5,315 nt of DNA. Source: Kiritimatiellia bacterium (GTDB lineage Bacteria > Verrucomicrobiota > Kiritimatiellia > RFP12 > UBA1067). The stretch is taken from NCBI GenBank assembly GCA_017405115.1, contig JAFRBA010000091.1:1-5315 (forward strand). The letters are read 5' to 3'. Shown here in pieces: positions 3,956 through 5,315 of this stretch. Made by a program: the position numbers and the translations under genes. The notes beneath the pieces were generated by a model that did not search any database, was not told the origin of the DNA, and was given only the letters and a program-made list of their open reading frames with translations. Each line of letters starts with the position of its first letter. Positions within the stretch are counted from its first letter, which is position 1.

Positions 3956-5315
3956 ATGAAATCGAATCGAAGAGGCTTTCTGATGGGACTTGGCGCATTG
4001 GCGGCCGCTCCTGTGGTGGGCGGGAACGCGTCTACGCCCCCGGGCATTTCCTCGGGGCGCAGTCCAAACGGCCGGCTGAGGGTCGCCACAATAGGCTGCG
4101 GCGGCATAGGCAAGGGCGCAGACATCCCCGGCATCGCAGCGCACAGGTGCGTGGAGATGGCGGCGTTCTGCGACGTTGACCTGAAGATGCTGGAGCCGCT
4201 GCGGGCAAAGTACCCGAAGGCGCGTTTCTACCAGAACTGGCGCGAGATGCTCGACAAGGAAAGCCCTGACGCGGTCGTCGTGGCGACGCCGGACCACAAC
4301 CACTGCCTGATCATGAGCGAGGTGATGCGCCGCGGCATCAACCTGTACGGCCAGAAGCCCCTCTGCCGCACGTTTGCGGAATGCCGCCAGCTCGAGTCGC
4401 TCGCCGCGTCGTCGGGTGTCGTCACCCAGCTTGGAGCGCAGATCACGCCCTGGGAGTGCGACAGGCACACTGCCGAGCTCATTCGCCGGGGGAAGATCGG
4501 CACCGTGGAGAAGGTGTGGGTCTTCTCTAACAGCGGCTATTACGCAAAGCTGCTGCCCCGCAAGTGGCCGCTGACGCCGTCGCCGGTTCCCGAGTCGCTC
4601 GACTGGAAGGGCTGGCTTGAGGGCGCGCCGTTCCGTCCGTATGTCGCCGATACCTACGCGCATTTCAAGTGGCGCGCCTTCCGCGACTTCGGTTCCGGAT
4701 GGCTTGGAGACATGGGGACCCACCTGATGCTGCCGGTCTGGATGGGCATGGAGCTTGGCAGGACGGTGCCCCTGTCCGCGAAGGCCGACGTCTTCGACTG
4801 CGGGTGGTCCGACGAGATGAAGCGCCAGTACCTGCCGCTCTACAGCCACGTCACCTGGCAGTTCCCTGGCGTAAAGGCGACGGGCATGAAGCCGTTCGAG
4901 GTGGAGTGGTGCGACGGCCCGAGGGACGGAACGCTCCCGAAGGAGTTCCTGCCCGAGGGCAAGACGGACGAGATCGCGGGCAACAAGATCAGCCTTTCCG
5001 TGCCGGACATCTTCCTGCCGCCGCGCGCGTTCGAGGCGCTTGGCAAGGAGTCCGCGCTTGGCGAGCTGCCGATCCAGGGCCGCGTGGTGAAGGGCAGCGA
5101 CGGCTGGCTCATTTCCACGCACTTCAACAAGCCGCCTGTGATGCTGGATGCGAAAGGCAAGCGCCGTCCCATCGACCTGCCGTTCCTGGAGCCGGTCGGC
5201 AGCCACTACCACGACTTCGTCGACTGCTGCCTCTACGGAGGCAAGGCGGCGACGGACTTCGGCTGGTCGACGAAGCTGGTCGACTGGCTGCTGCTCGGGC
5301 GCGTGGCGATCGACA
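3956..5315 (+). CDS. Twin-arginine-exported Gfo/Idh/MocA family oxidoreductase (3' partial)
   Basis: ATG at 3956 follows AGGAGG (3944-3949) at 6 bases, 12 bases after the nspC stop. The frame is open to the window end (453 codons). Residues 1-25 look like a Tat signal (NRRGFLMG, then a small hydrophobic stretch), so the enzyme likely folds in the cytoplasm with its cofactor and is exported. Residues about 41-54 hold the NAD(P)-binding RVATIGCGGIGKG; ATPDHNH (110-116) and GQKP (132-135) match the family's nucleotide-binding and EKP-type motifs, with K134 kept but Glu replaced by Gln. The C-terminal domain has GSGWLGDMGTH (247-256), with D252 and H256 in the catalytic Asp/His positions, and GSHYHDFVDCC near the end, both typical of the subfamily common in Verrucomicrobiota and Planctomycetota. 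The likely role is oxidation-reduction of a sugar or sugar derivative, but the substrate cannot be told. The length suggests only a few tens of residues are missing. Confidence 0.88.
   Translation, partial: MKSNRRGFLMGLGALAAAPVVGGNASTPPGISSGRSPNGRLRVATIGCGGIGKGADIPGIAAHRCVEMAAFCDVDLKMLEPLRAKYPKARFYQNWREMLDKESPDAVVVATPDHNHCLIMSEVMRRGINLYGQKPLCRTFAECRQLESLAASSGVVTQLGAQITPWECDRHTAELIRRGKIGTVEKVWVFSNSGYYAKLLPRKWPLTPSPVPESLDWKGWLEGAPFRPYVADTYAHFKWRAFRDFGSGWLGDMGTHLMLPVWMGMELGRTVPLSAKADVFDCGWSDEMKRQYLPLYSHVTWQFPGVKATGMKPFEVEWCDGPRDGTLPKEFLPEGKTDEIAGNKISLSVPDIFLPPRAFEALGKESALGELPIQGRVVKGSDGWLISTHFNKPPVMLDAKGKRRPIDLPFLEPVGSHYHDFVDCCLYGGKAATDFGWSTKLVDWLLLGRVAID

Noticed and set aside
3035..5212. A 725-codon open frame on the - strand
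   Set aside because: It lies opposite nspC and the oxidoreductase, both firmly identified by motifs on the + strand. Its product is Arg/His/Leu/Ala-rich without recognisable motifs, as expected for an antisense frame in GC-rich coding DNA.

Overview
The window is a stretch of GC-rich bacterial DNA with four protein genes, all on the + strand. The best guess for the source is an uncultured member of the Verrucomicrobiota/Kiritimatiellota/Lentisphaerota/Planctomycetota group. The grounds are a large Lys/Thr/Gly-rich surface-type protein with a putative-Ig domain, a twin-arginine-exported Gfo/Idh/MocA oxidoreductase of the kind abundant in those phyla, the carboxy(nor)spermidine route to polyamines, and short GC- or purine-rich tandem repeats inside genes. 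This placement is inference; no marker gene is present.

Layout. 2-931: C-terminal part of a secreted or surface beta-rich protein (5' end outside the window). 932-1377: a 446-bp non-coding gap. Its first ~90 bp show nothing clear, but 1023-1302 is dominated by nested inverted repeats: a small hairpin, then two ~100-nt hairpin arms of matching architecture in opposite orientation, enclosed by a 17-bp flanking inverted repeat. A good extended -10 promoter (1336-1344) and a Shine-Dalgarno follow. 1378-2733: carboxynorspermidine/carboxyspermidine synthase (saccharopine-dehydrogenase-like). 2735-3943: the matching PLP-dependent decarboxylase, NspC, starting one base after the previous stop codon. 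3898-3906: a second promoter with the same nine bases, lying inside the 3' end of nspC. 3956-5315: Gfo/Idh/MocA-family oxidoreductase with a twin-arginine leader, cut by the window end.

How the genes work together. The middle two genes form a compact operon for consecutive steps of the alternative polyamine pathway. The first condenses aspartate-beta-semialdehyde with a diamine (1,3-diaminopropane or putrescine) and reduces the product with NADPH; the second decarboxylates the carboxy-polyamine to norspermidine or spermidine. The outer two genes have no evident link to this pathway.

The most unusual things are (i) the 1038-1302 element, whose two arms keep the same stem/bulge layout and a nearly identical 7-nt bulge while the stem sequences differ, which looks like a structured RNA or a palindromic repeat (BIME/MITE-like) unit I cannot assign to a known family, and (ii) two different in-frame repeat insertions, a heptamer array and an inverted octamer array, inside the carboxynorspermidine synthase gene.
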